DNA of 64,000 nucleotides from Nocardia sp. CC227C (GCF_030767025.1 NZ_JASITE010000010.1:1-64000), one strand, 5' to 3'. Shown: positions 17,805-27,212, counted from the first letter of the stretch. Program-made: numbers and translations. Notes: generated from the sequence alone by a model not told the origin.

Positions 17805-18640
17805 CAGCAGGCCGCCTTCAACGAGCCGGAGACCCGGGCGACCAGGCCGGTGAAGGCGCTGTCGAACCGCAGGTCCCGGTCGCGCGGGTAGGGCAGGTCG
17901 ATATCGATCACCTCGTGCACACGACCGGGCCGGGCGGACATGACCACCACGCGCCCGGCCAGGAAGACCGCCTCGGAGACGGAGTGGGTGATGAACAGGG
18001 CGGTGAAGGCGTTGTCGCGGTAGAGCCGCAGCAGTTCCTCCTGCATGCTCAGGCGGGTGATCTCGTCGAGCGCGCCGAAGGGTTCGTCGAGCAGCAGCAG
18101 CCGCGGCTGCAAAGCCAGTGCGCGAGCGAGGGATACGCGCATGCGCATGCCGCCGGAGAGTTGGCCGGGGAGTTTGCCCGCGAAATCGGCCAGGCCGACC
18201 GCGGCCAGGGCGCGGGTGGCGCGGGCCCGGCGGGTGCCGCGGTCGACACCGCGCAGTTCGGCGGCGAGTTCGACATTGCGCAGCACCCGCCGCCAGGGCA
18301 GCAGCGTGGCCTCCTGGAAGATGAACCCGACCGAATCCGTGTGGACCGCAACGTTTCCCGAGGTCGGTTGCTCCAATCCGGCGGCCAGGCGCAGCAGTGT
18401 GGATTTACCGCAGCCGGAAGGCCCGACCACGGCCACGAATTCGCCGCGGCGCACCTCCAGATCGATATCGGTGAGGGCGACGATATCGCCGGAGCCCTGT
18501 CCGCCGTAGCGCTTGCCCACCCCCGTGCAGGTGATTTCCGGTACCGGCGCGAGCGGATCGGTCTCGATGGCCGGGCGCTGCTCGGCGTTCCGGGCGATTT
18601 CGGTGTCGTGCACCGTGTCGTAGAGCACCACCGCGCTCAC
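17804..18640 (-). CDS. ABC importer ATP-binding protein, SsuB/ThiZ-like
   Basis: A 278-residue ATPase. Walker A is GPSGCGKST, the signature is LSGGMRMRVSLARA, Walker B is LLLLDEPFGALD, and the H-loop is in LFITHSVSEAVFLA. It belongs to the nitrate/sulfonate/taurine subfamily. It energises uptake with the overlapping permease and the binding lipoprotein. It begins 97 bases after the amidohydrolase stop. Confidence 0.92.
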   Translation of the reverse strand: MSAVVLYDTVHDTEIARNAEQRPAIETDPLAPVPEITCTGVGKRYGGQGSGDIVALTDIDLEVRRGEFVAVVGPSGCGKSTLLRLAAGLEQPTSGNVAVHTDSVGFIFQEATLLPWRRVLRNVELAAELRGVDRGTRRARATRALAAVGLADFAGKLPGQLSGGMRMRVSLARALALQPRLLLLDEPFGALDEITRLSMQEELLRLYRDNAFTALFITHSVSEAVFLAGRVVVMSARPGRVHEVIDIDLPYPRDRDLRFDSAFTGLVARVSGSLKAAC

Positions 18641-18737
18641 CTTCTCTCGATGATCTTGCCTGCAATCACAGCGTCGAATCCAGTGTGTACGTGCCGAATT
18701 ACATGCAGTCGATGTCGTGTTTCGAAGTCATTAACTG

Positions 18738-20102
18738 TTATTGCATATCCAGCAGCAGCGAGATCAGGGCCTGCTCGTCGATGCGCGTGCTGCGCCCGTC
18801 GCGAACGACCGCCTCACCGTCCACCCAGACGGTGTCCACCACCCGCGGGGACGCGGTGGTCAGCACGGTGGCCCCGGGATCGCGGACCGGCAGGCAGGCG
18901 AAGTCCCGGTCGAACCGCAACAGGGTCAGGTCCGCGCGGTCCCCCACCGCGACACCGACCGGCCCGTCCGAAACACCGAGGGCGGCAGCGGCACCGCGGG
19001 TGGCCATCCGCATCATGTCGTCGAAGCCGAGCAGATCGGCGCGCGCGTGCGTGACCCGCTGCAGGTACGCGCCCATACGCAGCGCCGACAGCATGTCCTG
19101 GGTGTCGTTGCTGGCCGCGCCGTCCACCCCCAGCCCGACACCGATGCCGGCGGCCAGCATGGCGGGAATCGGCGCGACCCCGCTGCCCAACCGCATATTG
19201 CTCAGCGGGTTGTAGGACACCGCGACACCGCGTTCGGCGAAGACCCGGCGGCCGTACTCGTCGAGGTGACAGCAGTGCACCGCGAGGGTGCGCGGCCCCA
19301 GCAGGCCGCCGCGTTCCAGGTAGTCGACCGCCGAGCAGGACGCGTGCGCGCGGCACATGTCCTCGTCGGTGCGGGTCTCCAGCAGATGGATGGAGATGGT
19401 CTTGCCGGTCCGTTCGGCGTAGTCGCGCACCGCCGCCATCCCCTCGGGGGTGAGACAGCGCGGATTCGGCACGGCGAGCGCGGTCGTGACGCGCGTGCCC
19501 GCGAGCCGGTCGTCGAGCGTGTCGATATGCTCGAACACCTCCGAAAGCGGTTGCAGCAGGCGGTGATCCATACCCCAGCGGCGGGAGGCATCGGCCCGGT
19601 CGGCCATACCGCGGCCGAAGACCACGCGGATACCCAACTCGCGCAGGGCGCGCAGGGCCGCGTCGTGCACGCCCTCCGACGGATTCGGCCACATGTGCTC
19701 GACCACGGTGGTGACACCGCCGCGCAGCAGCTCCAGACCGCCCGCGAGCGCGGCGGCGTAGGTCTGCTCGGGCGTGGCCGCCACCGTGAATTCGCCGACG
19801 CAGTGCAGCCATTCGAGCAGCGGCAACCCCTCCCCCGCGCCGCGCAGCACGGACTGCTGCAGGTGGGTGTGGGTGTTGACGAAGCCCGGGAGCAGGTGGC
19901 CGCCGCTACCGTCGACCCTGGGAAGCGCCCTGCCCGCACCGGCTTTCGGCCCGATGGCGGTGACGCGGCCGTGCTCGACGACCACGTCCTGTCCGGTCGC
20001 CCACCGAGGCCCCCCGACGGTCGCGGTGTAGACGGTGACATCGCCGATCACGACGCTGTCGATCACGGCGTCGTCCGGGACGGCTGTTGACTGCGGCACC
20101 AT
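18738..20102 (-). CDS. Amidohydrolase, 8-oxoguanine deaminase/AtzB-TrzN-like
   Basis: A 454-residue member of the amidohydrolase superfamily. The metal and catalytic residues of the aminohydrolase subtype are visible: His78-x-His80 after strand 1, His239 and Glu242 (HLLE), His276/His279, and Asp327 (GVDGAASND). This set is typical of enzymes that deaminate or dechlorinate N-heterocycles such as guanine, 8-oxoguanine, cytosine or s-triazines. The exact substrate is open. The start at 20102 is chosen for AGAGGAA upstream; an ATG 72 bases earlier lacks one. It is the first gene of the importer/oxygenase operon. Confidence 0.85.
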   Translation of the reverse strand: MVPQSTAVPDDAVIDSVVIGDVTVYTATVGGPRWATGQDVVVEHGRVTAIGPKAGAGRALPRVDGSGGHLLPGFVNTHTHLQQSVLRGAGEGLPLLEWLHCVGEFTVAATPEQTYAAALAGGLELLRGGVTTVVEHMWPNPSEGVHDAALRALRELGIRVVFGRGMADRADASRRWGMDHRLLQPLSEVFEHIDTLDDRLAGTRVTTALAVPNPRCLTPEGMAAVRDYAERTGKTISIHLLETRTDEDMCRAHASCSAVDYLERGGLLGPRTLAVHCCHLDEYGRRVFAERGVAVSYNPLSNMRLGSGVAPIPAMLAAGIGVGLGVDGAASNDTQDMLSALRMGAYLQRVTHARADLLGFDDMMRMATRGAAAALGVSDGPVGVAVGDRADLTLLRFDRDFACLPVRDPGATVLTTASPRVVDTVWVDGEAVVRDGRSTRIDEQALISLLLDMQ

Positions 20103-20274
20103 GCGGCATTCCTCTCGAAATGCGGCTGGTTCGCCCGTCTCGATCCGACGGTGCACCGCGTCCGTTGCAGCCATGAACGTGGTAGCCGAAAGCGTAGCGG
20201 CGCGGTGTTTCCACCGGATTAAGCTTGCGCAGGCAACCGGAGGCGCACCGGGCGCGGGAACGGGCCGGAACGGG

Positions 20275-21387
20275 TCAGGGGCGCAGCTCCGCTCCGGGGG
20301 AGAGGATTTCGACGCTGGGCCGCAGCTCCGGTTCCAGGAAGGCGAGCAGTGCTTGCGCCTCGGCCGTCACCGCGTCGCGGTCGGCGCGGCTCCATTCGGT
20401 GCGGGGGCTGATGCGCAGGCGGGCGGTTCCGCGCTCGGAGAAGATCTTGTAGACGGCGGCGAGATAGCCGTCCACCAGGATCGGGGACACGGCGGCGGCG
20501 AAGGCGCGCAGCGGGGGTGCGCCGCCCTCCGGGACGATGCGGGTCCGGTCCCGGTGGGAGAGGACGGCGTTGTCGTACCAGCCGAGCAGGCGGACGGGGG
20601 CGGGGGTGTCCGGGTCGACGAGTTCGGCGTCGGCGGCGTCGTAGAGGGTGCGGCCGCTCTCGTCGGTGTAGGTGCGCACGCGGTCGCCGAGACGGGCCAT
20701 CGCGGACTTCATGCCGGGGAGCTTGCACCAGGTCTGCATATCCATGGTGGTGGCGGGGCCGAAGGCGCGCAGGTAGCGCAGCAGCAGTTCTTCCAGCGGG
20801 TAGGCCGGGTCCAGGGGTGCGCCGAGCCAGGGCTCGACCCGGGACCACACCGGGCGGCTGTTGTCGCGCCAGCGCCCGCGCGGCGGGGTTTGCAGGACCG
20901 GCAGCTGGTACAGCCAGGTCTGGACGACCGCCCCCGGATCGCGGTCCGGGTAGAGTTCGGCGGCGCGTTCGCGCAGCGCGGTGGCGGACATGGGTTCGTC
21001 GCCGAGCACCGCCTCACCGTCGGCGCGCACCCGTTCCGGATCGAGGCCGACCATGGCCCCGTAGTTGAAGCCCTTGCGGAAGGGGACCTTCTCCAGTTCG
21101 GGCTGGATGTGCGGGGCGATGCGCAGTGCGTCCGGCGGGGTGACCAGGTGAATGGTGCCGCGCATCAGGGTGATTCGCACCAGGGAGCGATCCTCGAGCC
21201 CGGCCGACACCGGCTTCGGGTCGAAATCGGCGATGCGGCTCCACAATGCGACGAACGGCGGCGGGACATCCTGAGCCTGGAGGCCGATCAGGTGCTCGCA
21301 CATCTCGGCCACCGACAGCGTGGACCGCTCCAGCAGATGCTGGCGGGCGAGCAGCGTCCGATTGAGCACCCTGTTCGACAGCTTCAT
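20275..21387 (-). CDS. AlkZ-like DNA glycosylase (winged-helix HTH_42 family)
   Basis: A 370-residue member of the HTH_42 family, which includes YcaQ (AlkX) and the Streptomyces azinomycin-resistance glycosylase AlkZ. These enzymes remove bulky N-alkyl purines and can unhook interstrand crosslinks. The catalytic Gln-x-Gln motif is present as Gln37-Ala38-Gln39 (GLQAQD), the same positions I recall for AlkZ. The three winged-helix modules and the C-terminal beta domain appear complete. It starts MKLSNRVLNR with no strong site upstream. It is not obviously cotranscribed with either neighbour, and no crosslinker biosynthesis genes are nearby. Confidence 0.8.
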   Translation of the reverse strand: MKLSNRVLNRTLLARQHLLERSTLSVAEMCEHLIGLQAQDVPPPFVALWSRIADFDPKPVSAGLEDRSLVRITLMRGTIHLVTPPDALRIAPHIQPELEKVPFRKGFNYGAMVGLDPERVRADGEAVLGDEPMSATALRERAAELYPDRDPGAVVQTWLYQLPVLQTPPRGRWRDNSRPVWSRVEPWLGAPLDPAYPLEELLLRYLRAFGPATTMDMQTWCKLPGMKSAMARLGDRVRTYTDESGRTLYDAADAELVDPDTPAPVRLLGWYDNAVLSHRDRTRIVPEGGAPPLRAFAAAVSPILVDGYLAAVYKIFSERGTARLRISPRTEWSRADRDAVTAEAQALLAFLEPELRPSVEILSPGAELRP

Positions 21388-21456
21388 GGTTCGCCTTCCC
21401 TCCCCGGCCGCGCCGGTCGCACGACCGGCACGACGATCATGATCTCCGCGAGCGAC

Positions 21457-22431
21457 TCAGCGCAGGGTGACGACGACCTTGCCGGTCGCGGTGCGCTTGT
21501 CCAGTGCGGCAACGGCTTCCGCGGCGTGGTCGAGGGTGTAGAGGATCGGTTCGGGCGGCAGGATCTTGCCGTTGGCGAGCAGCGGCTCGACCTCGGCCCA
21601 CTGCTCCTGGAGGTATCCGGGGTGGCTCATCACCCATTCGCCCCAGGCCGCGCCGACGACCTCGACATTCTTGAGCAGCAGGCGGTTGACCTTGACGGTG
21701 GGGATCTCGCCGGCGGTGAAGCCGACCACCAGCAGGCGGCCGCCGGAGGCGAGGGAGCGGATGCTGTCGGTGAAGCGGTCGCCGCCGACCGGGTCGAGCA
21801 CGATGTCCACGCCCCGGCCGCCGGTGAGGTCCTTGACGGCCGCCAGCCAGCCGTCGGTGAGCACCACGTCGGTCGCGCCGTTGGCGCGGGCGACCTCGGC
21901 CTTCTCCTCGGTGCTGACCACCGCGATCACCCGGCCCGCGCCCAGCGCCTGCGCCATGCGCAGGGTGGAGGTGCCGATGCCGCCGGCCGCGCCGTGCACC
22001 AGCACCGTCTCGCCAGCGGCGATGCGCCCGCGGTTGCGCAGGCAGAAGTGCACGGTCAGATCGTTGAACAGCACACCGGCACCCGATTCCAGGGCGATAT
22101 TGTCGGGCAGCTTGAACACCATGTCGGCGGGTGCGACGGCGACCTCGGCCATGGCATTGCCGAGCAGGGTCAGCGCGACCACCCGGTCGCCGGGGGCCAC
22201 CTGCGCGCCCTCGGGGGCTTCGCGGACGACTCCGGCGATCTCGCAGCCCACGACGTACGGCATGGCCGGTTTCATCTGGTACAGGCCGCGGGTCATGAGG
22301 ACGTCGGGGAAGGCCACTCCGGCCGCGTGCACGTCGATGACGACGCCGCCGGGATAGGGCGCGGGCTCCGGAATATCGACGACCTCGATCGCCTCCGGCC
22401 CTTCCAGCTTGCTCACCACGGCTGCACGCAT
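21457..22431 (-). CDS. Zinc-free MDR oxidoreductase, quinone-reductase type
   Basis: A 324-residue medium-chain reductase of the NADPH:quinone oxidoreductase (QOR) branch. The nucleotide motif is HGAAGGIGTS (about residues 146-155); the structural zinc cysteines of alcohol dehydrogenases are missing. It probably reduces quinones or enoyl-type substrates with NADPH. It stands alone between the glycosylase and the kinase on the same strand, with 69 and 80 bases of spacing. Confidence 0.88.
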   Translation of the reverse strand: MRAAVVSKLEGPEAIEVVDIPEPAPYPGGVVIDVHAAGVAFPDVLMTRGLYQMKPAMPYVVGCEIAGVVREAPEGAQVAPGDRVVALTLLGNAMAEVAVAPADMVFKLPDNIALESGAGVLFNDLTVHFCLRNRGRIAAGETVLVHGAAGGIGTSTLRMAQALGAGRVIAVVSTEEKAEVARANGATDVVLTDGWLAAVKDLTGGRGVDIVLDPVGGDRFTDSIRSLASGGRLLVVGFTAGEIPTVKVNRLLLKNVEVVGAAWGEWVMSHPGYLQEQWAEVEPLLANGKILPPEPILYTLDHAAEAVAALDKRTATGKVVVTLR

Positions 22432-22511
22432 GCGAAATCTCCGATCTACCCGGCGTTGGATGCCTCCCGAACCTAACCGATTCGCGGGCGATCCGTCCTG
22501 TTCGGGCGTAT

Positions 22512-24221
22512 TCAGCGGCTGGCGTACTCGATCATCGCCTCATTGGCGAGCACCTCGCCGTTGCGCACGATGGTCAGCGCACCCGGACCGATCTCGTACC
22601 GCGTGCCGTCGGCGGGATTGGTGGCGGTGAAGCCATCGGCCGAGGGCACCGGATCGTCGAGTTCGATCACCGCGCCATCGCGGATCCGCACACCCTTGTA
22701 GTAGTAGCGGCCGACGCCGGTGCGGCACACCACGAGTCGCGAGGCGGCGGTGTGGCCGACGGCGTGGGCCGGATCGTCGGCATTGCACCGGGGGCCGCCC
22801 GCGTCCACGAAACCCTGGCCATCGGTGCCGGACACCGGGCCGAGGGGCGGAGCCGTCGGCGCGGGCGTGGTGCCCGCGCCGATGGACGTGGTGACGGCCG
22901 CGGTGGGGGCCGCGGAGTCCGGGGGCGCGGAGGTCGGCGTCGCAGGGGTCCGGGCCAGCGAGGTCGGGCCGAGCGGCGCCCCGGGCGTCGGCGACGCCGG
23001 GACGGGCGAGGTGATCGCCCCCGGCCGGCCGGGCGTTCCGTCGTCCCGCAGCGCCACCCACCCCAGCGCGGCCGCCAGTCCCAGCACGGCGACCCCGAGC
23101 ACACCGGCCAGCACCGGCAGCCGCGAACGCTTCGCCTCCGGCGGCGCGGACGGGTGGTCCGGCCACCCCGCATCGACCGTCGGAACTCGGTCGGCACCCG
23201 TAGAACGCGTCGCACCGGCGGGACGCGCCGCATTCCCTTCGGCCGCCCGTCCCGCATCGGCGGGATGGGGATCGGCGGGGCCCCGGTCGCCAGGTGGTCG
23301 GAGCGGCCGGGGCGGGGGGCTCGGGTGCCGCGACGGGAGGGCCACCGTCGGCGGGGCGGGCGGCGCGGTCGTGCGCGTCCGGTCGGCACTGCCCGCCCGC
23401 AGCAGGGCGGCGCGGGCGGCGCGGGCCAGCCGCCCGGCCGAGGCGTACCGGCGGGCCGGGTCCTTGGCCATGCCGGTGGCGACGACCTGGTCGAAGGTGA
23501 CGGGGACGCCGGGGCGGGCGCTCGGGCGGGGCGGGGGCGTCATCATATGTGCGCGAATGGCCGCCAGATTGCTGTCGGCGACGAAAGGCGCTTCGCCCGT
23601 GAGGGATTCGTACAGCACGCAGGCCAGGGCGTAGACGTCGACAGCGGCTCCGGGGCTGCCGTGCTCGAACCGCTCAGGGGCCATGTAGGCGAAGGAGCCG
23701 ATGGCGCTGCCGGTACCGGTCAGCTGCGCATCGGACTCCGCGTGCGCGATTCCGAAATCCGCCAGGTAGGCGAACATCTCACCGGTCAGCAGAATATTGG
23801 CGGGTTTGATGTCGCGGTGCACCAGCCCGCTGTCGTGCGCGGCATCGAGCGCGGCGGCGATCTGCTCGACCACCGAGACCGCCGCGTCCGGCGACAGCGG
23901 CCCCTCCGCCCGCAGCCGCGCCTTCAGGTCGCGCCCGCGCACCAGCCGCATGTCGATGTAGAGGACCCCGTCCACCTCGCCCCAGTCGTGTACCGGGATG
24001 ACGTGCGGCTCCTGCAGTCTCGCGGCGGTCCGGGATTCGCGCCGGAACCGCTCCACATAGCTCGGCGTCTTGGCCAGCTCCTGATCCAGCAGTTTCAGCG
24101 CCACCACCCGGTCCCGGACGGTGTCGAACGCCTCGTAGACCTCGCCCATGCCGCCGACCCCGAGCAGCGTACGAAGCTCGTACTGCCCGAACCGCGATCC
24201 GGTCCGCGACCCGGCAACCAC
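22512..24221 (-). CDS. Membrane serine/threonine protein kinase, Pkn type
   Basis: A 569-residue Hanks-type kinase. The glycine loop is GVGGMGEVYE, the ATP-binding lysine Lys43, the catalytic loop HRDIKPAN (135-142) and DFG at 155-157. A Pro-rich juxtamembrane linker follows, then one transmembrane helix at about 368-391. The Pro/Thr-rich extracytoplasmic region ends in a small domain of about 110 residues. There are no PASTA repeats, so it is not PknB. The GTG start at 24221 has GGGGAGG nine bases upstream and replaces a longer frame that lacks such a site. The start lies 199 bases from the divergent thioesterase. Confidence 0.9.
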   Translation of the reverse strand: MVAGSRTGSRFGQYELRTLLGVGGMGEVYEAFDTVRDRVVALKLLDQELAKTPSYVERFRRESRTAARLQEPHVIPVHDWGEVDGVLYIDMRLVRGRDLKARLRAEGPLSPDAAVSVVEQIAAALDAAHDSGLVHRDIKPANILLTGEMFAYLADFGIAHAESDAQLTGTGSAIGSFAYMAPERFEHGSPGAAVDVYALACVLYESLTGEAPFVADSNLAAIRAHMMTPPPRPSARPGVPVTFDQVVATGMAKDPARRYASAGRLARAARAALLRAGSADRTRTTAPPAPPTVALPSRHPSPPPRPLRPPGDRGPADPHPADAGRAAEGNAARPAGATRSTGADRVPTVDAGWPDHPSAPPEAKRSRLPVLAGVLGVAVLGLAAALGWVALRDDGTPGRPGAITSPVPASPTPGAPLGPTSLARTPATPTSAPPDSAAPTAAVTTSIGAGTTPAPTAPPLGPVSGTDGQGFVDAGGPRCNADDPAHAVGHTAASRLVVCRTGVGRYYYKGVRIRDGAVIELDDPVPSADGFTATNPADGTRYEIGPGALTIVRNGEVLANEAMIEYASR

Positions 24222-24419
24222 GCGCGCCTCCCCTGCCTGGATTACAACCAAACAGGCTACGGCCTGGACAGCCACCCTGTCATGCCCTGGAAAATGAGTA
24301 GGTGACTCGACGCGAGGGGCGGGCGACCGCACCGTAAAGTCGTGTCCAGCAAGCACCGCACGAGAACGCGGCACACCGGACCCGGCACCATGGGTCACCG
24401 TGCCGCGCGAGGAGCACCA

Positions 24420-25193
24420 GTGTCACTCGATGAGCCACTCGCCCCGCTGCGTCAGGAGGGCTTGGGCTTCGCCTCGGCGTGGCCCGTCCGGGCTGGCGAT
24501 GTGGATCCGTACAACCGGCTGCGTTTCGACGGCATGGCCCGCTACCTGCAGGACATCGCCTGGGAAGACTTGCACTCCGGCATCTTCCACCGCACCGACC
24601 CGAGCTGGATCGTGCGCCGCACGGTCATCGATGTGGTCCGGCCGGTGTACTGGCCGGATCGGGTGGAGCTACGCCGCTGGTGTTCGGCCCTGTCCACGCG
24701 CTGGACCAATATGCGGGTGCGGATCACCAGCGAGAACGGCGGTCTCATCGAGACCGAGGGCTTCTGGATCAATATCAACGAATCCACCAATATGCCCACC
24801 CGCATCAGTGACGAGGGGCTGGCCCAGCTGGCCCGCACCACCGATGAGCACCGGCTGCGGTGGCGGCCCTGGCTGACCGATCCGATGCCGCCGGAATCCG
24901 ACGTGGATCTGCCGTTTCCGCTGCGCGCCACCGATATCGACCAGTACAACCATGTGAACAATGCGGTGTACTGGCAGGCCGTGGAGCAGTATCTGGTGGA
25001 CTATCCGAAGCTGGTCGCCGCACCGCACCGGGCGGTGATCGAGTACATCGCGCCGGTGCAGGCGCGACAGCACCTCAGTGTGCGGGCCCGTTACGAGCCG
25101 GGTGATCGCACCGGGCATCCGGTCCTGCGGCTGTGGTTCGTGGTCGGCGGCATCACCACGACGACCGTGCGGATCGGTCCGCTGCCGGGCTGA
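24420..25193 (+). CDS. Acyl-ACP thioesterase-like protein (double hotdog)
   Basis: A 257-residue protein with two hotdog domains. The first contains VRAGDVDPYNRLRFDGMARYL and the second FPLRATDIDQYNHVNNAVYW, each with the Asp/Asn-His type active-site pattern of FatA/FatB thioesterases. Such enzymes release fatty acids from acyl carrier protein. The GTG start at 24420 follows GAGGAG; longer in-frame starts lack one. It is divergent from the kinase gene and convergent with fprB, from which a long hairpin separates it. Confidence 0.85.
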   Translation: MSLDEPLAPLRQEGLGFASAWPVRAGDVDPYNRLRFDGMARYLQDIAWEDLHSGIFHRTDPSWIVRRTVIDVVRPVYWPDRVELRRWCSALSTRWTNMRVRITSENGGLIETEGFWININESTNMPTRISDEGLAQLARTTDEHRLRWRPWLTDPMPPESDVDLPFPLRATDIDQYNHVNNAVYWQAVEQYLVDYPKLVAAPHRAVIEYIAPVQARQHLSVRARYEPGDRTGHPVLRLWFVVGGITTTTVRIGPLPG

Positions 25194-25209
25194 GCCGACC
25201 GTCGAACGG

Positions 25210-25244
25210 CGCGCGGCCCCACCGGGTTCGGGTGGGGCCGCGCG
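25210..25244. terminator. Bidirectional hairpin terminator
   Basis: A perfect 14-bp GC-rich stem (25210-25223 with 25231-25244) and a 7-base loop lie between the convergent thioesterase and fprB genes. T-rich sequence on the plus side is short. Confidence 0.8.
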
Positions 25245-25254
25245 GTTCGTTCGG

Positions 25255-26925
25255 CTAGCCCTCGGCGGCTTTGAGCAGGTTCTCGACGCTGGTGAATTTC
25301 ACGCGGGGGCGGCCGGCGGCTTTGCCCGCGGTCTTCTCCGCGGCGTCGATGGCCTTCCACCCCGCCCGATCCACCAGATCCGGTTGCCGCCGCGCCAGCA
25401 ACGCCTTCAACGCGGCACGGTCCGCGCTCGGCGCGGCGAGTTTCCCGGCGGTGAAATCCTCGATCACCTGATCCACCGTCTGCGCGGAATCGACCCGGTT
25501 CGACCCGATCACCCCCCGCGGACCCCGCTTGATCCACCCCGACACATACACCCCCGGCACCGGGGACCCATCCGCGGCCAACACCCGACCCTTCTCGTTC
25601 GGGATCACCCCGTTGACCTCGTCGAAGGGAATATCGGCCACCGGCTCACCTCGATACCCGATCGACCGCAACACCAACGACGCGTCGAGCGAACCGGTCC
25701 GCTCCGACGCGCGGGCGACGGTGCGACCGTTCTCGGTCACCAGGTCGTTGTGCACGAACTCCACCGACTCGGCCTTGCCGTCACCGGTGATGGCGGTCGG
25801 CGAGACCAGATACCGGAACACGATCCGCTTGTTGCCCGGCGTCGGCGTCGTGGCCGCGTACTCCCGCGCCAGGGTGTACTTCAGCTTCAGGTGCGGTTCG
25901 ACCTCCGGATCATCCAGCAACGCCCGGGACTCGGGATCCAACTCCAGATCGGCCGGGTCCACCACCACGTCCACCCCCTTCAGATGGGTGAGCGCCATGA
26001 ACTCCGGGCTGCTGTAGGCCGCCTGCAACGGGCCACGCCGCCCCAGCACCACCACCTCGGTGATGCTGCTGCGCCGCAACGCATCCACCGCGTAATCCGC
26101 GATATCGGTCTTGGCCAGGTCCTCGGGGTCCATCGTCAGAATCCGCGCCACGTCCAGGGCGACATTGCCGTTGCCCACGATCACCGCCCGCTGTCCCGAC
26201 AGATCGAACTCCCGATCCGCGTAGTCGGGGTGCCCGTTGTACCAGGCCACGAACTCCGTCGCCGAATGCGACCCCGGAAGGTCCTCGCCGGGCACCCCCA
26301 GACGCCGGTCGGTCGACGCGCCCACCGCGTAGACCACCGCGTGATGGTGCGCCATCAACTCCGCATGGCTGATGTGCCTGCCCACCTCCACGTTCAGGTA
26401 GTACTGCAAGGCGTCGCGGCGAAACGCGGTCTCGAACATATTCGCCACCAGCTTCGTGCCCGCGTGATCGGGAGCCACACCCGCACGCACCAGCCCGTAG
26501 GGGGTGGGCAGCTTGTCGAACAGCTCCACCTCCGCGTCCGCGCGCCGCAACAACTCCTCCGCCGCGTAGCAGGCGGCCGGACCCGCCCCGATCACCGCCA
26601 CCCGCAACGTGCCCAACTCCTTGGGCACGCGCGTGGGCGCGACCAGCGGATCGAAATTCGATTCCAGCGGATGCCGCTGGAAGTAGGCGGCGTTGACATC
26701 GCGGAACCGGGCCAGCGACGCGGTCAGATCGTCCTCGGAGAAAATGGCCTCCACCGGACACGCGTCCACACACGCACCACAGTCGATACAGGTGTCAGGG
26801 TCGATATACAACTGCTCCGCCGTCGCGAACTCCGGAGACTCCGGCGTAGGACGGATGCAGTCGACCGGACACTCCGGAACGCAGCTGGCGTCGTTGCAAC
26901 AACGCTGCGTGATCACATAGGCCAT
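25255..26925 (-). CDS. fprB: Ferredoxin/NADPH-ferredoxin reductase fusion
   Basis: A 556-residue fusion like mycobacterial FprB. Residues 1-60 form a two-cluster ferredoxin, with CCNDASCVPECP (Cys9, 15, 19) and CIDCGACVDACP (Cys46, 49, 52, 56). The rest is an adrenodoxin-reductase-like flavoprotein with the FAD motif VIGAGPAACYAAEE near residue 111 and an NADP motif GNGNVALDVARIL. It passes electrons from NADPH to ferredoxins and onward to P450s or Rieske oxygenases. A KstR-like palindrome overlaps its promoter, which suggests steroid-induced expression. It is convergent with the thioesterase. Confidence 0.93.
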   Translation of the reverse strand: MAYVITQRCCNDASCVPECPVDCIRPTPESPEFATAEQLYIDPDTCIDCGACVDACPVEAIFSEDDLTASLARFRDVNAAYFQRHPLESNFDPLVAPTRVPKELGTLRVAVIGAGPAACYAAEELLRRADAEVELFDKLPTPYGLVRAGVAPDHAGTKLVANMFETAFRRDALQYYLNVEVGRHISHAELMAHHHAVVYAVGASTDRRLGVPGEDLPGSHSATEFVAWYNGHPDYADREFDLSGQRAVIVGNGNVALDVARILTMDPEDLAKTDIADYAVDALRRSSITEVVVLGRRGPLQAAYSSPEFMALTHLKGVDVVVDPADLELDPESRALLDDPEVEPHLKLKYTLAREYAATTPTPGNKRIVFRYLVSPTAITGDGKAESVEFVHNDLVTENGRTVARASERTGSLDASLVLRSIGYRGEPVADIPFDEVNGVIPNEKGRVLAADGSPVPGVYVSGWIKRGPRGVIGSNRVDSAQTVDQVIEDFTAGKLAAPSADRAALKALLARRQPDLVDRAGWKAIDAAEKTAGKAAGRPRVKFTSVENLLKAAEG

Positions 26926-26985
26926 ATCTCGCAGATCCTCGAAACAGTCGCGGTGCTACTCAGCTCGGGTTCGAGCAGGGGTCGG

Positions 26986-26999
26986 TAGAACACGTTCTA
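26986..26999. promoter_or_regulatory. KstR-like operator upstream of fprB
   Basis: TAGAACACGTTCTA is a perfect 6-2-6 palindrome that fits the KstR consensus TnnAACnnGTTnnA at every fixed base. It starts 61 bases before the fprB ATG. A TATATT -10-like element on the minus strand (26999-27004) abuts it, so a bound repressor would cover the start site. Binding is inferred. Confidence 0.65.
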
Positions 27000-27212
27000 A
27001 TATAGGTGCCACGCGGCATGGATCGGCACACCGACGTGACGTCCCCTTCAGTGTGCCTCGAGTGTGACGACGATCTCCCGTCGGGCCACCGACCGAAATG
27101 TGAACTGCGTCTCCCGGCCCCGGTAGCCCGCATGACCACCCGTGGCCGATCGGGTGAAACCGTGTCCGCATCCTGCCACCGAGCGGGCACCGCAGGACCT
27201 ACGGTGGTGCGC

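Noticed and set aside
18641..18737. GntR operator between the amidohydrolase and the ATPase gene
   Set aside because: The GTGTAC-containing stretch gives no convincing inverted repeat, so no site was annotated.
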